From: Chitinophaga oryzae
Lineage (GTDB): Bacteria; Bacteroidota; Bacteroidia; Chitinophagales; Chitinophagaceae
Reading direction: 5' to 3'
NCBI RefSeq assembly: GCF_012516375.2
Contig: NZ_CP051204.2
Location: 4,712,001-4,776,000, forward strand
Length of the DNA: 64,000 nucleotides
This document shows, piece after piece, positions 48,181 to 61,100 of the stretch. Position 1 is the stretch's first letter; the number at the start of each line of letters is the position of its first letter. A model generated the notes under the pieces. That model worked only from the letters and a program-made list of their open reading frames with translations. It was not told the origin of the DNA and ran no database searches. The translations under genes and the position numbers were made by a program.

Positions 48181-48936
48181 TTATCTTGTCGTATAACCAC
48201 CGTTGGCAAAAATGGTCTGCCCTGTGATCCACCAGCCGTCCGTTACCAGGAACTCCACCAGCGGCGCAATATCTTCTATCTTCGTCAGTCCGCCCAGCGC
48301 CGAAGCCGATTTGTGGTACGCCACCGCGTCGTCTGTCTCCTGGCCATAAAAGAACGGCGTATCCATCGGGCCGGGCGCTACCGCCGTTACAGAGATGCCA
48401 CGGGCGCCATATTCCTTGGAGGCAGCGCGGGTATAGTGTTCCACCGGCGCTTTACCACCGGCATAGGTGGAATATAAACCGGTGAACGCCGCCAGCAACG
48501 AGGTCACAATGGTGCATATCTTACCATTATCGTTGATCTGTTTACCTGCTTCCTGTATAAAGAAATAGGCCACTTTAGAGTTGATATCGAACATGCTGTC
48601 ATACTCCGCTTCTGTAGTATCGGAGAAAGGTTTCTTCAGTACTTTGCCGACAGTATTGATAGCAATATCTATCCCGCCCCATTGTTTACGGGCTTCGTTG
48701 AAGAGTATGCGGATATTTTCCACGTTGGTGAGATCTGCCTGGAACAGGACCGCTTCACCACCGGCAGCCTTGATATCTTCCAGTGTTTTGTCGGCGTCCG
48801 CTTTAGTGCTGTCACTGTTGTAGTGGATGACAATTTTAGCGCCTTTTTTTGCCAGTTCCCGGCTCAGCAGGCCGCCCAGGTTCTTTGCTCCGCCTGCGAT
48901 AAGCACAACTTTTCCTTTGAGGTCGTTTCTTCCCAT
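48181..48936 (-). CDS. SDR-family oxidoreductase
   Basis: A 251-residue classical short-chain dehydrogenase/reductase. The cofactor motif reads VVLIAGGAKNLGGLLSRELA (usual TGxxxGxG altered to AGGAKNLGG). The catalytic set differs from the classic one: Ser expected in IVTSLLAAFTG near 145, then Y158 in YSTYAGGKAP with Lys in GGKAP. NADP preference is suggested by NSDSTKADADK after the second strand. Substrate is not evident. An AraC-type gene lies divergent in function only; the SDR is downstream of it on the same strand (96-bp gap), so the latter may regulate it. Confidence 0.9.
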   Translation of the reverse strand: MGRNDLKGKVVLIAGGAKNLGGLLSRELAKKGAKIVIHYNSDSTKADADKTLEDIKAAGGEAVLFQADLTNVENIRILFNEARKQWGGIDIAINTVGKVLKKPFSDTTEAEYDSMFDINSKVAYFFIQEAGKQINDNGKICTIVTSLLAAFTGLYSTYAGGKAPVEHYTRAASKEYGARGISVTAVAPGPMDTPFFYGQETDDAVAYHKSASALGGLTKIEDIAPLVEFLVTDGWWITGQTIFANGGYTTR

Positions 48937-49032
48937 GATGACATTTTTTAAGAATGTTTAACGATGGGATAAAGTTCCAAAAATCCCTTCCGCGGGCATG
49001 GTGAACTTTCAGGAATTTTGAAAAACGGGCTA

Positions 49033-49404
49033 TCAGCGGACAGAAGACCGGTATTGCCCCGGTGTCTGTCCCGTCATTTTTTTAAAAAACTTGGAGAAAT
49101 TGGAAGGATCGTAGGTTAATACATTGGCTATTTCCGCCACCGGCTTGTCCGTTTCAGCCAGCATTTTCCGGGCGGCATCAACAATCTTCTGATCATAAAA
49201 GTGACAGGGGTGATGCCCCATCGTTTGCTGTATGGTAGCGGTCAGATGGGCGTGCGACACGAACAATGCGCTGGCGATCTGATTGAGCTCCAGGAACTGC
49301 GGCGCTTCGCCGCTGATAACTTCAGCAATATGTTTATCTAAAAAAGCGAAATATGACTGCGTAATTTTTTCACTTTGCTTCATGGACGTATTAGCTGCAT
49401 TCAT
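49033..49404 (-). CDS. Short AraC-type DNA-binding protein
   Basis: About 123 residues from the ATG at 49404 (another ATG at 49383 is also possible). It consists almost only of the AraC double helix-turn-helix: LELNQIASALFVSHAHLTAT for the first motif and VAEIANVLTYDPSNFSKFFK with MTGQTPGQYRS for the second. No ligand-binding half is present, so it is a stand-alone DNA-binding domain like SoxS or MarA in layout. It lies upstream of the SDR gene on the same strand and may control it. Confidence 0.85.
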   Translation of the reverse strand: MNAANTSMKQSEKITQSYFAFLDKHIAEVISGEAPQFLELNQIASALFVSHAHLTATIQQTMGHHPCHFYDQKIVDAARKMLAETDKPVAEIANVLTYDPSNFSKFFKKMTGQTPGQYRSSVR

Positions 49405-49547
49405 TGAACAATCAGGCTGCAATGGTTAACACTTCACCGGGCCGGCCAGGGGTGAAGCTTGCAGCGGTTATACCGGCCCATCGTCCTCAAAGCTAGTTAT
49501 TTCACAGCATTTTTCGCTTTTTGTTTCAAATTTCCTGTCAGGCAACC

Positions 49548-50375
49548 TTATCGCTCACTCGCCTGCAACGCCATCACGGGCACCGGGCTACGCAAGGTCA
49601 GCTGTTTGGTATGACTGGTATGGGTCAACTGATACAACCAGTCATGCCGCTTCGGCAATACGATCAGCAGGTCCAGCCCCAGCTCGTCTACGGCTTCGGT
49701 AATACTGTCAACCACCTTTGGATGAACGCTGTAATGATACTCAGGCCGCAACGGCTCCAGCATATCGTACAACGCACTGGTCTCCTGCAGGATGGTGGCG
49801 ATATGCTCTCTTTTTTCCTTGATGTTCAGTACATGCAATTCCGCACGAAAATCGATGACAAACAGCTCCAGCAGGGATACCGGAACGGTTGCCGCCACTT
49901 CGTCCAGGTCACAGGCCAATCCCATCTTCTTAATGCCGTTAAACGTACAGGCAGGTGGCACGGTGATCAGCGGCCATGGCAGGTTTTTCATGGCTGCCAC
50001 CGCATGACTGCCCAGCAGCATCCGTTCTGCTGCCGTCGTACCCTGGCTCCCCATTACGACCAGGTAGGGGGCTTCCTGGTCACACACCGCCTTCAATTCC
50101 GTATAAAAAGTGCCTATCTTCAGCAACGTGTTCACTACCACCGCGCCTGCCACCCGCTCGGCCAGCAGCGCCTGCAATTTGTCCAGTTCCTGCTGGATGT
50201 CCTGCATCAACTGGTCCGCATTAAATGCCACCGGTACCTCTGCATAAGACACCGGTAACGTATAAACATGTAACAACAATACCTGCTTACCTGTTGCCTT
50301 TGCCATGTCTGTTGCGTAATACGCTGCATTCAGGGCAGCCGCGGAAAAGTCTGTTGCAACAACGATTGTCTTCAT
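49548..50375 (-). CDS. Tandem universal stress protein (UspA domains)
   Basis: About 275 residues from the ATG at 50375 (14 upstream in-frame codons dropped). Two Usp domains in tandem: residues 1-145, starting MKTIVVATDFSAAALNAAYY and with the ATP-binding-like VMGSQGTTAAERMLLGSHA near 118-136, and about 150-275, where the second domain lacks the full G-x2-G-x9-G motif (LLIVLPKRHDWLYQLTHTSH). Usp proteins support survival under stress and may bind ATP or other ligands. The gene stands alone. Confidence 0.9.
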   Translation of the reverse strand: MKTIVVATDFSAAALNAAYYATDMAKATGKQVLLLHVYTLPVSYAEVPVAFNADQLMQDIQQELDKLQALLAERVAGAVVVNTLLKIGTFYTELKAVCDQEAPYLVVMGSQGTTAAERMLLGSHAVAAMKNLPWPLITVPPACTFNGIKKMGLACDLDEVAATVPVSLLELFVIDFRAELHVLNIKEKREHIATILQETSALYDMLEPLRPEYHYSVHPKVVDSITEAVDELGLDLLIVLPKRHDWLYQLTHTSHTKQLTLRSPVPVMALQASER

Positions 50376-50489
50376 ATACTTGTTTTTTATAACACCAAGG
50401 TAGCCACAAACCATCACCCGGACACTGACAGCAGTCAGCCGTTTATTTGATTGTGATCATTGGGGGGATAACCGCCGCTTGATGCCCCC

Positions 50490-50534
50490 TGTCAAAAAGA
50501 AAAGGAACCGATGCCCGTGGGCACCGGTTCCTTT
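50490..50534 (-). terminator. Intrinsic terminator after the S8 protease gene
   Basis: AAAGGAACCGATGCCC (50501-50516) pairs with GGGCACCGGTTCCTTT (50519-50534) with one A-C mismatch. On the minus strand it follows the S8 gene stop by about 20 bp and continues into TCTTTTTGAC. It would end any transcript running from the NRPS gene through the protease gene. Confidence 0.88.
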
Positions 50535-50553
50535 GACTGACCACTTGAAAAAA

Positions 50554-52089
50554 TCAATTACCTACTGCTTTCTGGGCATCTACCACGCCCCAGCCGAGCT
50601 GGCCGTGTTTATTATCATAGAAGCTGGAAGCGCGACGCATACGGGCAAGGATGCTGTCGCGGGAGTATGTGGGGTATTTGCTCCATACCAGCGCCGCGAT
50701 GGCCGCACAGCTGGCGGTAGCCACAGAAGAACCGCCCACGGTTGACGGCGCGTTGCCGGTGGCCGCAGTGGTCAGGGGATTTCTGCCGGTAGTGGATTTT
50801 TCCATGATAATGTCAAAAGCCACTTCACGGCCGGAGTGACAGTCCTCGCAGGGAGAAGTGCCATTATCCTTCACGCCGGTCACCGCCTGCACTTCCGGCA
50901 TGGTAGCAGGATAAACCACGCCCAGGAAAGGACCGAAAGTAGAGTTGGTGGTACCCGCCGCACAGAACATCAGTTTACCCTTGTTATAGGCATAACGGAT
51001 ACCGTCTGTCACGTGACCGAAAGAAAACAGGGAGCCCATGCTCATGCTGATGATTTTCACAGCTGCATTGTCGCCGCCCAGCACATAGGCGTCACCGATA
51101 CCCTGCACTGACTCGGGGGAAAGAATCACCACGTTTTCCGCTGCATGTACGGTGATCAGGTTGCTGTTATAAGCGATACCGGCGCTGTTGCCACCGGTGC
51201 CGCGGGGCGCCGCAATAACACCTGCCATTTTGGTACCATGGCCGCACACGTCCGCCGGCGTGCCGCCGGGGAAAGTGTTGATTTTCTCGATGGTACGGCC
51301 GGAAGAGGCGCCCTGGTTGAAGTTACTGCCCAGGTTATCCTGTGTGGGGCTCACACCGGTATCTATCAGCATGATCTTGACGTTGGCGCCGGTGGATTGT
51401 GTCCAGGCCTGCGGGATATTGTGATTGGCGTAGTTCCACGACTGTTTGGCGCCGGGCGTAATATTCGTATAGTCCACACCGGGAACCAGCGATGTGTTGG
51501 CCAGGTTGGAGTCACAACCAAAGGTAAGCATGGAGCTGCTGGTAGATCCGCCGGACGCAGGTTGCACCTGCATATAACGGGCATACCCTACCGGCTCGGC
51601 ATATCTTACCAGCGCGGAGGCGCGCAGCGCTTTCACCGTGGCGAAGCGGCTGGCCTTTACATAAAACACCGGCAGTTTGGGCGACTGATAGGTCACCAGT
51701 CCCTTCTCCAGCTTGGTATCTCCTTTATACTTTTCTGTCTCCGTGATAAGACTTAACACCTTCTGACGGGCATCCTGCCAGTCGCCGGCGTTAACATTGA
51801 TTTTGTCGATCTCCCGGCTGATATCGGCAGTACCGGCGGGCTGGAAGCCGACAGACAGGATACTATCGCCCTGTACCAGCGCGCTCCAGACAACGCTGTC
51901 GCTCACCATCGTCCAGTCGAAACGGCCGGTCCTGTTGAGATTTTCAAATACCAGCGCATTGATGACAGATTTTGGTACAACACCTTCTGTGGCCGAAGGC
52001 TGGCCCCCCTGCAGGACGGACTCTGTTCTTTTACAGGAAACAAACGTGGCAAAAAGCATACAAGCTGCAAATAAATTAACAATTTTCAT
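50554..52089 (-). CDS. S8-family subtilisin-like lipoprotein protease
   Basis: A 511-residue protein with a lipoprotein signal (lipobox FVSC, Cys near 19), a prodomain-like region (about 40-180) and a subtilisin core (about 225-511). The catalytic triad is visible: Asp243 in LIDTGVSP, His284 in CGHGTKMAG and Ser near 455 in GGSSVATAS (the usual Pro after the Ser motif is missing). It is expected at the outer face of a membrane. It starts 38 bp after the NRPS stop codon on the same strand without a terminator between, so it may be co-transcribed with the NRPS and act on its product or on competitor proteins; this link is inference only. Confidence 0.9.
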   Translation of the reverse strand: MKIVNLFAACMLFATFVSCKRTESVLQGGQPSATEGVVPKSVINALVFENLNRTGRFDWTMVSDSVVWSALVQGDSILSVGFQPAGTADISREIDKINVNAGDWQDARQKVLSLITETEKYKGDTKLEKGLVTYQSPKLPVFYVKASRFATVKALRASALVRYAEPVGYARYMQVQPASGGSTSSSMLTFGCDSNLANTSLVPGVDYTNITPGAKQSWNYANHNIPQAWTQSTGANVKIMLIDTGVSPTQDNLGSNFNQGASSGRTIEKINTFPGGTPADVCGHGTKMAGVIAAPRGTGGNSAGIAYNSNLITVHAAENVVILSPESVQGIGDAYVLGGDNAAVKIISMSMGSLFSFGHVTDGIRYAYNKGKLMFCAAGTTNSTFGPFLGVVYPATMPEVQAVTGVKDNGTSPCEDCHSGREVAFDIIMEKSTTGRNPLTTAATGNAPSTVGGSSVATASCAAIAALVWSKYPTYSRDSILARMRRASSFYDNKHGQLGWGVVDAQKAVGN

Positions 52090-52127
52090 GTGAGGATTTG
52101 CTTTAAAGATGAGGATTCGGGTTTGGG

Positions 52128-55100
52128 TTAAAAGATATGATTCAATCGTGTTTTGATGTGGTTAGCTACAGTGGCCGCTCCTGTTTCCCTGGTCATGGAG
52201 ATGTGGTCCCCGGGCGCCATCAGCGCTGCTGAGCGGGTAACAAAAGATGCCCAGCCCAGGCTGTCATCTCCGTCGGGCATACTGCGCTCTTCCGCCCGGA
52301 TGACGGTCAGCGTTGTATCCACCCGGCCAGTGACGGTATATTCCATAAACAGGCTGTGCGCGGCCATATCAAAGATGCGCATCACAAAACCGAGATGCGC
52401 CTTTTCTTCTGAAACATGCGCTTTCAGGTAATCCAGTACAAAAGGCACGGCGGCCCTGGGCTCCATCCCTTCCATAGCAGGCTTTAAATCTTTCACCCAG
52501 TCGGGATACGGCCTGGTGACGATCTTATAGATTTCAAACGCTTCCAGCAGGAAATTATAAAGCATGTCATTATCCAATACGGTGCGTTTAGGCGCAACAT
52601 GCGTATCCAGGATAAAAAGCGCTTCCACCTTCTCTCCCTGCGCTTCCAGCTGGCGCGTCATTTCATAGGCTATCTGTCCGCCCAGCGAGTGGCCGATAAG
52701 CCTGTAAGGGCCGGCCGGCTGCACGGACTTCATCCATACTATGTTTTGGGCGGCAATAGCGGGCACACTGTCCAACGGCTTTTCGCCATCGAAGATGCCC
52801 ATCATCTGCAGGCCATAGAGCGCACCGGTATCTTCCAGCCCGGCGCCGAGCGTCGTATAGCCTTCACAGATACCATTGCCTCCGGGGAGGAAAAATAAGG
52901 GCAATGCCTGCGGCCCATTGTTCAGCGGCAGGATATGCCGGTTGCCGTGATAACCTTCTGCCTGCCCCCCGGTAATGAGGCTGGCCGTTGCACGCTGGTC
53001 CAGCACATCCGCCAGTGCCGCAATCGTCGGGAAATCAAAGATGTCGCCGATGGAGATTTCTCCCGCCAGTTGTTTGCGGATAACAGCGATCAGGTGAATG
53101 GCCAGCAGGGAATTACCACCTGCTTCAAAGTAGTTGTCATGGACGCCTACCCTTTCCAGTCCCAGCTGGTCCTGCCAGAAAGCCGCCAGCGCTTTTTCTG
53201 TGGCGGTTACAGGTGCTTTATATCCACCACCGGACTGCATAATGGCGTCCGGATCGGGCAGCGCTTTTTTGTCTACTTTCCCATTGGCGGTCATCGGCAG
53301 CTTTTCCAGCAGCGTCAGGGAAGAGGGCACCATATAGTCCGGCAGGCGTTCTTTCAGCCACGCTATCAGTTGGCCTTTCTCCAACCCATCTTTGGGCACT
53401 ATATATCCCAGCAGGCGTTTGCTGCCGCTTTCTCCTGCTTTTGCGATGACCACCGTTTGACTTACCTGCGGATGCTGCAGCAATACGCTTTCTACTTCGC
53501 CCAATTCGATGCGGAAACCGCGGACTTTTACCTGGTCATCCCGGCGTCCAAGGTATTCTACCGTACCATCGGGGCGCCAGCGGGCCATATCCCCGGTTTT
53601 ATACAGACGGTCACCCGGTGTTTTGCCATACGGATGCGGTATGAAACGTTCGGCTGTCAGTTCCTCCCGGTTGAGATAACCACGCGCCACGCCATCGCCG
53701 CCCACATACAGTTCTCCGGCCACGCCTACCGGCACCAGCTGCAGGGCAGCGTCGAGGATATAAGCGGAACGGTTGTTCAGCGGTATACCTATCGGTGTGT
53801 TGACCGTCAGCCCCCGCTCATGAATAGGGTAACTCAGGGAGAAGGTGGTGTTCTCCGTAGGTCCGTAGATGTTACTGATCTTTATGTCCGGGTAGGCTTC
53901 CCTGAAGCGCACCACGTGTTTTTCCGACATCTTCTCCCCTCCGGTAAGGATAGCCTGCAAATGAGCAAATACACTGACATCGGTGTCTACCAGCTGGTTG
54001 AACCATCCGGTGGTAATAAACAATACCGTTACCTGTTTTTCGTATAACTCACGCTTCAGCACATCCGTGTCCAGCAGGCTGTTTTCGGGACTGAGCACCA
54101 GCCGGCCGCCGTTGAGCAGCGCGCCCCAATACTCAAAAGTAGTGGCGTCGAAAGAGAGCGAGCCGGCCGACAGGATTGCATCCGATGGCTGCAGGGATAC
54201 ATAGTTAGGCTGCTTCACCAGGCTGGTGACGTTACGGTGGGTCACCAGCACCCCTTTAGGCTTGCCGGTAGAACCGGACGTATACATTACGTAAGCGAGA
54301 CTGCCGGCATCGGGGTTACCAGGGATAACGTCTCCCGTGTGGACCGGCAGGCTATCGTATAATTCATCCACACAGAGATGCTGCATGTCCTGCCTTTCGT
54401 TAGCCAGGATAACAGCGTGCGTACTAACGGTGACGGTTACATGACTATTACTTTCCGACAACATAAAGGCAAGCCTTTCTGCCGGATAGTCTGGGTCCAG
54501 CGGCACATAGGCGCCGCCAGCCTTCAGAATAGCGAGGATGGCGACCATCATCTCCAGCGAACGCGGAATGCAAACCGGCACCATCATTTCCTCCTTCACG
54601 CCCTTCGCCCGGAGGTAAAGCGCCAGCCTGCCGGACCATTCATCCAGCTCCCGGTACGTCAGCACCTGGTCACGGAATAATACGGCGGCTTCGTCCGGCC
54701 GTTGATGTACCTGTTCGGCAAACAGTTGCACGATCGTTTTCTCTGCCGGATAAGGCACAGCGGTATTGTTAAAATCTTCCAGCAGCATTTTTTCATCCGC
54801 TGCAGTCAGCAGCGGCAGCATGCCTACCGGCGTCCGGGGGGCATCTGCGATGGCCTGCAGCAGCTGTTTAAACTGCGACATCATCCGTTCAATGGTGCCG
54901 GCATCGAAGAGGTCTGCACAATACTCCACACTGGCGCCAAGGCCTTCCGGCCCTTCGCGGAACAACACGGTCAGGTCCAGTTTGGCGGTGGCGTGTTCCC
55001 CTCCTTCTTCTGTCATCGCCAGCTCACCGAGTTCCAGTTCCGGCACATCGGGCAGATTTTGCAGCACCAGCGCCACCTGGAAGATGGGGTTGCGGCTAAG

Positions 55101-58100
55101 GTCCCTGTCTTTGGCCACCACTTCCACGATCTTTTCAAAAGGCACCTCCTGGTGCGCATAGGCGTCAAGGGTGGTTTGTTTCACCTGCTGCAGCAAGGTG
55201 GTAAATGACGGGTTGCCGCTCAGGTCTGCGCGCAGCGACAAGGTATTAATGAAGAAACCGATTAGTCCCTCCAGTTCCTGGCGTGTACGGCCGGCGATCG
55301 GGCTGCCTACGCAGATATCTTCCTGACCGCTGTAGCGGTACAGTAACACCTGGAAAGCCGCCAGCAGCGTCATAAAGATGGTAGCGCCTTCCTGTTGGGC
55401 AAGGGCATGCAGCTGATCGGACAACGCACGGTCCAGTATAAACGTAGTGGTGGCGCCACGGCTGCTTTGCAGGGCGGAGCGGGGATAGTCCAGTGGTAAC
55501 TGCAACGCAGCTACGCCGGACAGCTTTTGTTCCCAGTAGCTCAGCTGCCTGGCCAGTACTTCTCCGGAAAGATGTTCTCTCTGCCAGATGGCATAGTCGG
55601 CATACTGGAGTTCCAGCGGCGCCAGTTCCGGCTCACGGCCGGCGGCATACGCTTCATAAAAAGCAGCCAGCTCTTTTACCAGCACACCGGTAGACCAGCC
55701 GTCAGAAGCAATGTGATGCAATGTCGCCACCAGTATGTGTTCTTCTTTGCCCAGTACGATCAGTTGCATCCGCAGCATGTGATCTGCCGACAGGTCAAAT
55801 GGCTTTGTGATCAATTCTTCCACAAAGGCATGCAAGGCGGCAGTATCTTTCCTGAATGATGGTTCTTCATAAGTATCCATGCGCCAGCCGTTTTCAGGAA
55901 GTATCTGTTGCCATGACTCCCCGTCGCCGGAGGCGATCACGGTCCGCAACACTTCATGGCGGTTGACGATCGCCTGTGCTGAACGGGCCAGCGCATCGGC
56001 ATCCAGCCGTCCTTTCAGGCGTAACACCGTAGGCAGGTGATAGTGCAGACTACCTTCCACCTGATCGATGAACCACAGCCTTTCCTGGCTGAAAGACAAC
56101 GGGATGCGGGCCGGCCTCTCCTTCCGCACGAGATCCGGCGATTGCACCTTGTCTTTACGGGATTCCAGCAGGGTGGCTAATCCACCGATGGTAGGATGGT
56201 CAAACACATCCCCGATGGTCACTTCCAGCTGCAGCTGTTTCCTGATAGCGGAGATCACGCGGATGGCCAGCAGGGAATGCCCGCCGAGCGCGAAGAAATC
56301 GTCATGCAACCCTACGTTTTCTACTTCCAGCAACCGCTGCCAGATAGCTGCCAGTCCTTGTTGGATGGCTGTAACCGGCGCAGCAAAATCATGGATATCT
56401 GTTGTTGTTTTTCCTGCGTCGGGTAAACTGCGTTTATCAATTTTGCCGTTGGCGAGCAGCGGGAAGGATTCCAGTGGTATGATGACGGCAGGCACCATGT
56501 AGTCGGGCAACCGTTCTTTCAACAGGCTAAGCGTTTCCGTTACGTCAAAGTTGTCTGCCGGCACTACATAGCCCAGCAGTCGCTTGTTACCGCTATTATC
56601 TTCACGCGCAATGACCACCGCCTGTGACACGCCCGGGCATTGTTCCAGTATACGCCCGATTTCGCCGGGTTCCACGCGGTAGCCGCGTATCTTCACCTGG
56701 TCGTCTATACGGCCAAGGAAGAGAATATTGCCATCGGGTAATAATTTTACCCGGTCGCCGGTGCGGTAAAGCCTTTCGGCAGCATCCGTCGCAAAGGGGT
56801 CATCCACAAAGCGCTCTGCTGTCAGTGTTTCGTTATAGAGATACCCTGCAGCCACACCTTCGCCGCCAATATAGAGCTCGCCCGGAACACCCACCGGGCA
56901 TAACTGCCGTTCCGGGTTGAGCACATAAACACGGGTATTGGAAAACGGTTTACCTACCGGAACAAAGGCGCCATACTGCGTATGCTCGTCAACGATATGC
57001 AGCAACTTTCCGATGGTAGTTTCTGTGGGGCCGTAGTGGTTCACCACAACACAGGTGGCCCCGGCGGTGCGGATATTCTCCACTACGCTGTATTCCAGCG
57101 CCTCGCCGCCAAAGATCAGCAGTTTTTCCGGCAGCAACAGTTGTCCGGGCTCCGACAGTGCTTTCCAATGCGAAGGCACGATCTTGATACAATCTATCTC
57201 GTGGGTCTCAAAATAGGACAGTACTTTCTGTGCGTCGTTGATCGTGTCTTTGGAGAACAGATGCAGGGTCCCGCCAACGGACAGCGCGGCGAACAACACC
57301 GTATTTCCTAAGTCGGTGGCAATACTGGACAGCAGGCCGAAAGAATGGCACGCATCCACCGGCAGGTGTGCCCGCAGACCGGTGATGTAGTCTGCCAGGT
57401 TGTGATGCGTTACCTTCACGCCTTTGGGCGTACCCGTGCTGCCGGAAGTGTAGATCACATAGGCAACGGCGGAAGGCGCGGGCAGTTCAAGTCTGTTTGT
57501 CGTCGTATAGGCGTTGATGAGATGTTGCTGTTCATCCGGGAAGATGATCTCCAATCCTTCCACGACAGGCAGGATATCGCGGTGCCTACCCAGGCTGATC
57601 ATCACGGTAGCCCGGGTATCTTCCAGCATGTATTTTATTCTCTCTGCCGGAAAATCCGGTTCTACCGGCACATAGGCGCCGCCGGCGCGCAGGATGCCCA
57701 ATACGGCTACCAGCATGTCCAGTGAGCGGTCTATGCATACAGGCACCAGCACATTTTCACCAACGCCTTTACTGCGCAGGTAATGTGCCAGCAGCGCGGA
57801 GCGCTGTTCCAGTGCTTTCCATGTCAACAGTTGGCCTTCAAAAGCCAGCGCGGTACCGTCCGGGTTATGGCGGGCAGCGGCTTCGAACCAGTGAAGGAAT
57901 GTCTGTTGCCTCGGGTAGTCGATCGTCTGTTTCAATATTGCCAGCTGTTGTCGCTGCGCTACGCCGGTCAGTAACGGCAGCAGGTCCACTTTCTCCTCCG
58001 GTGTGGCCGCAATGGCTTTGAGCAGTGTCTGAAAATGGTCCAGCATGCGCAGTATCGTTTCCTCCCGGAACAGGTCCATCGCGTATTCCACCGCGGCGTG

Positions 58101-61100
58101 TAAACCGCCGTCGCTGTCTTCCGTCATCGAAAGGATGATATTAAAACGTGCAGTCGTGTGCGTAATTTCTTCCGGCGCCAGCGTCAGGTTGTGCAACCTG
58201 AAGTCGGGTGCTGCCGGTGTGTTGTCCATGACAAACATCACCTGGAACAGCGGCCTCCTGTTGGGGTCGCGGTCTTTCACCACCGCTTCCACAATTTTCT
58301 CAAACGGCACGTCCTGGTGATCAAATGCGTCGAGGGTGGTTTGTTTCACCTGCTGCAGCAGTTCCGTGAACGACGGATTATTGCCCAGATCACTACGCAG
58401 CGCCAGTGTATTGATAAAGAATCCTATGAGATGCTGGGTTTCCTGTTGTGTTCTGCCTGCGGCGGAGGTACCCACGCTGATGTCGTCCTGGCCGCTGTAG
58501 CGGTGCAGGAGCACTTTAAAGGCTGTCAGCAGCACCATATAGAGCGTGGCGTCCTGCTGCAAGGCCAGCTGACGCAGCTGCCGTCCTAGCGAGGCGGGCA
58601 ACTGCACACCTACCCTCGCCCCCCGCATACTGATGGTAGACGGTGGCGTAAAGTCCGCCGGCAGCTCCAGCGGCGCTACCCCTTCCATCTTGTTTTTCCA
58701 CCATCCCAGCTTACGGTCCAGCGTATCACCAGAAAGCTGTGCCCGCTGCCAGATGGCAAAGTCAGCGTATTGCAGCGGCAGTTCCGGCAACTGTAAGGTT
58801 TCGCCGCCGGCATACGCATTGTACAGCGCCATTACCTCGCGGGAAGCAATCCCCATAGACCAGCCATCGGCCGCAATATGATGTATGACCAGCACCAGCA
58901 GGTGTTTATCGGGAGCCAGGCGCAACAGGTGCGCTCTTAAAGGATGGTCATGCGACAGGTCGAAAGGTGCGCGCACCAGCGCACCCAGGTAGGTTTCCCG
59001 GGAGACTTCTTCCGTATAACCGTCAGCGTTATCAATGATATCCAGCGTCCATGTGTCTGCCGGCAGTACCTGCTGATACACCATACCATCTTCCTCTTTC
59101 ATGACAGAACGCAGCACTTCGTGGCGGTTCACCAGCGTTTGCAGGCTACGTTCCAGCGCCGGAATATCCAGTGCTCCGTGCAACTGCAACAGCATCGGAA
59201 TATGATATTGGATGCTACCCTCCAGCTGGTGGATAAACCACAGCCGCTCCTGGCTGAAAGACAATGGAATACGCGGTCCCCTTGCCTGGGCGGTGAGCGC
59301 CGCCACAGGCTTTCCATGCGCTGTAGCCAGCCATACCGCCAGTTGCGCCACCGTCGGGTTCGCGAAAACGGCGCGGATAGGGACTTCTGCCTGCAGCCGG
59401 CTGCGTACCAGCGCAATGAGGCGTACCACCTGCAGGGAGTTACCGCCGCATTCGAAGAAATTGTCGTGTATCCCTGTCCGTTGCCTGCCCAGCACTTCCT
59501 GCCAGATGTCTGCCAGCGTTTCTTCAGTGGCATTACGCGGCGCCACGTAAACATTGGCCAGTATATTATTCATATCGGGCGCCGGCAACGCGTTTTTATC
59601 GATCTTGCCGTTCGCTGTCAATGGTAGCTTTTCCAGTGTCACCCACAGCGCCGGCAGCATGTAATCCGGCAGCCGCTTTTTCAGGAAAGCTACCGTATCT
59701 GCTTTTTGAAACTCTCCTGCGGGCACCACGTAAGCTACCAGCTGCCGGTTACCTTTATGGTCTTTCTGCGCCAGCACCACTGCCTGCCGTACCTGCCCGC
59801 TCGCTGCCAGGGCGCTTTCTATCTCACCCAGCTCTATACGATAGCCGCGTACCTTCACCTGTTCGTCAAGGCGGCCCAGGTATTCGATGGTGCCGTCCGG
59901 CAGCCAGCGGCCAAGGTCTCCGGTCTTGTACATGATCGCACCGGCATGGAACGGGTCCGGCACAAACTTTTCCCTGGTGAGATCAGGGCGGCCCCAATAT
60001 CCCAGCGCCAGGCTGTCACCAGCCAGGCAGATTTCACCGGCAATACCGGCGGGGCATAATTTTTCACGGCGGTTAAGGATATAAACCCGGGTATTGCTGA
60101 CCGGACGGCCAATTACCGGCGCACGGTCTTTGTCCGTCACCGGCAGCTCATACCAGGTGGCCACCACGCTGTTTTCCGTAGGGCCGTAGTTGTTAACAAC
60201 TTTATAGGACAGACCACTAACATCTGTGGCCGGCAGCTGATCGCCGCCAGTCAGCAGGTATTGCAACGGCAGTATTTTGTCTGCCGCCGCCCGGATGAAT
60301 TCCTGCACCTGCGCAGTGGAGATAAATGCATGCGTAAAGCCCTGCTGCCGGTGTAACGCGATGAGCGAAGGCATCAGCACGCGGGTATCATTATCCGGCA
60401 GGTACACATATGCTCCCGCTGCGAGGTAAGGCCATACTTCCCAGCCGAAAGCGTCGAAGCCCACGCTGGAAACAGCCGTGGCCCTGCTGTACGCATTCAC
60501 CCGGAACGCCGCCTGATGCCAGTGTACCAGGTTGGCTAACCCGCGATGGGGCACCATCACGCCTTTCGGTTTCCCGGTAGATCCCGAAGTATAGATCAGG
60601 TAGGCCACCTGGCCGGGAGTGACGTCGGGCAGCGCGGCAGCCGGAGCATAGCGGTTGATCGCCTCCCTGTCTTCATCCAGCCGGATGACCGTCAGCCGGT
60701 CAGTATCAGGTAAACTGCCTGCGCTGTCGTTGTCTGTGATCAGCACGGTGGCGCCGCAATCGGCGAGCATATAACGGACACGTTCCGACGGATAGGCGGT
60801 ATCTACAGGCACATAAGCCGCGCCGGCCTTCATGATGGCCAGCATGGCCAGCACTATTTCCGGCGTACGCTCCAGGTATACCGGCACCCGGTCCCCGGGC
60901 TTTACGCCCAGGCCCTGCAGGTAATGCGCCAGCTGAACTGCCCTCTCGCTGAGTGTTTTATAGGTAAGGGAAGCCGTTGCAGAAGCCAGCGCCGTGGAAT
61001 TCGGCCGCATGGCCACCTGTGCAGCAAACAAGGACAGGATAGTATCTTCTGGCGGATAGGCAACGGTCGTTTGATTGAACGTATGCAGCAGTTGTGTGGT

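Noticed and set aside
52935..54047. A 370-codon plus-strand open frame inside the NRPS gene
   Set aside because: It is antisense to the A4-T4 domains, whose core motifs are intact on the minus strand.
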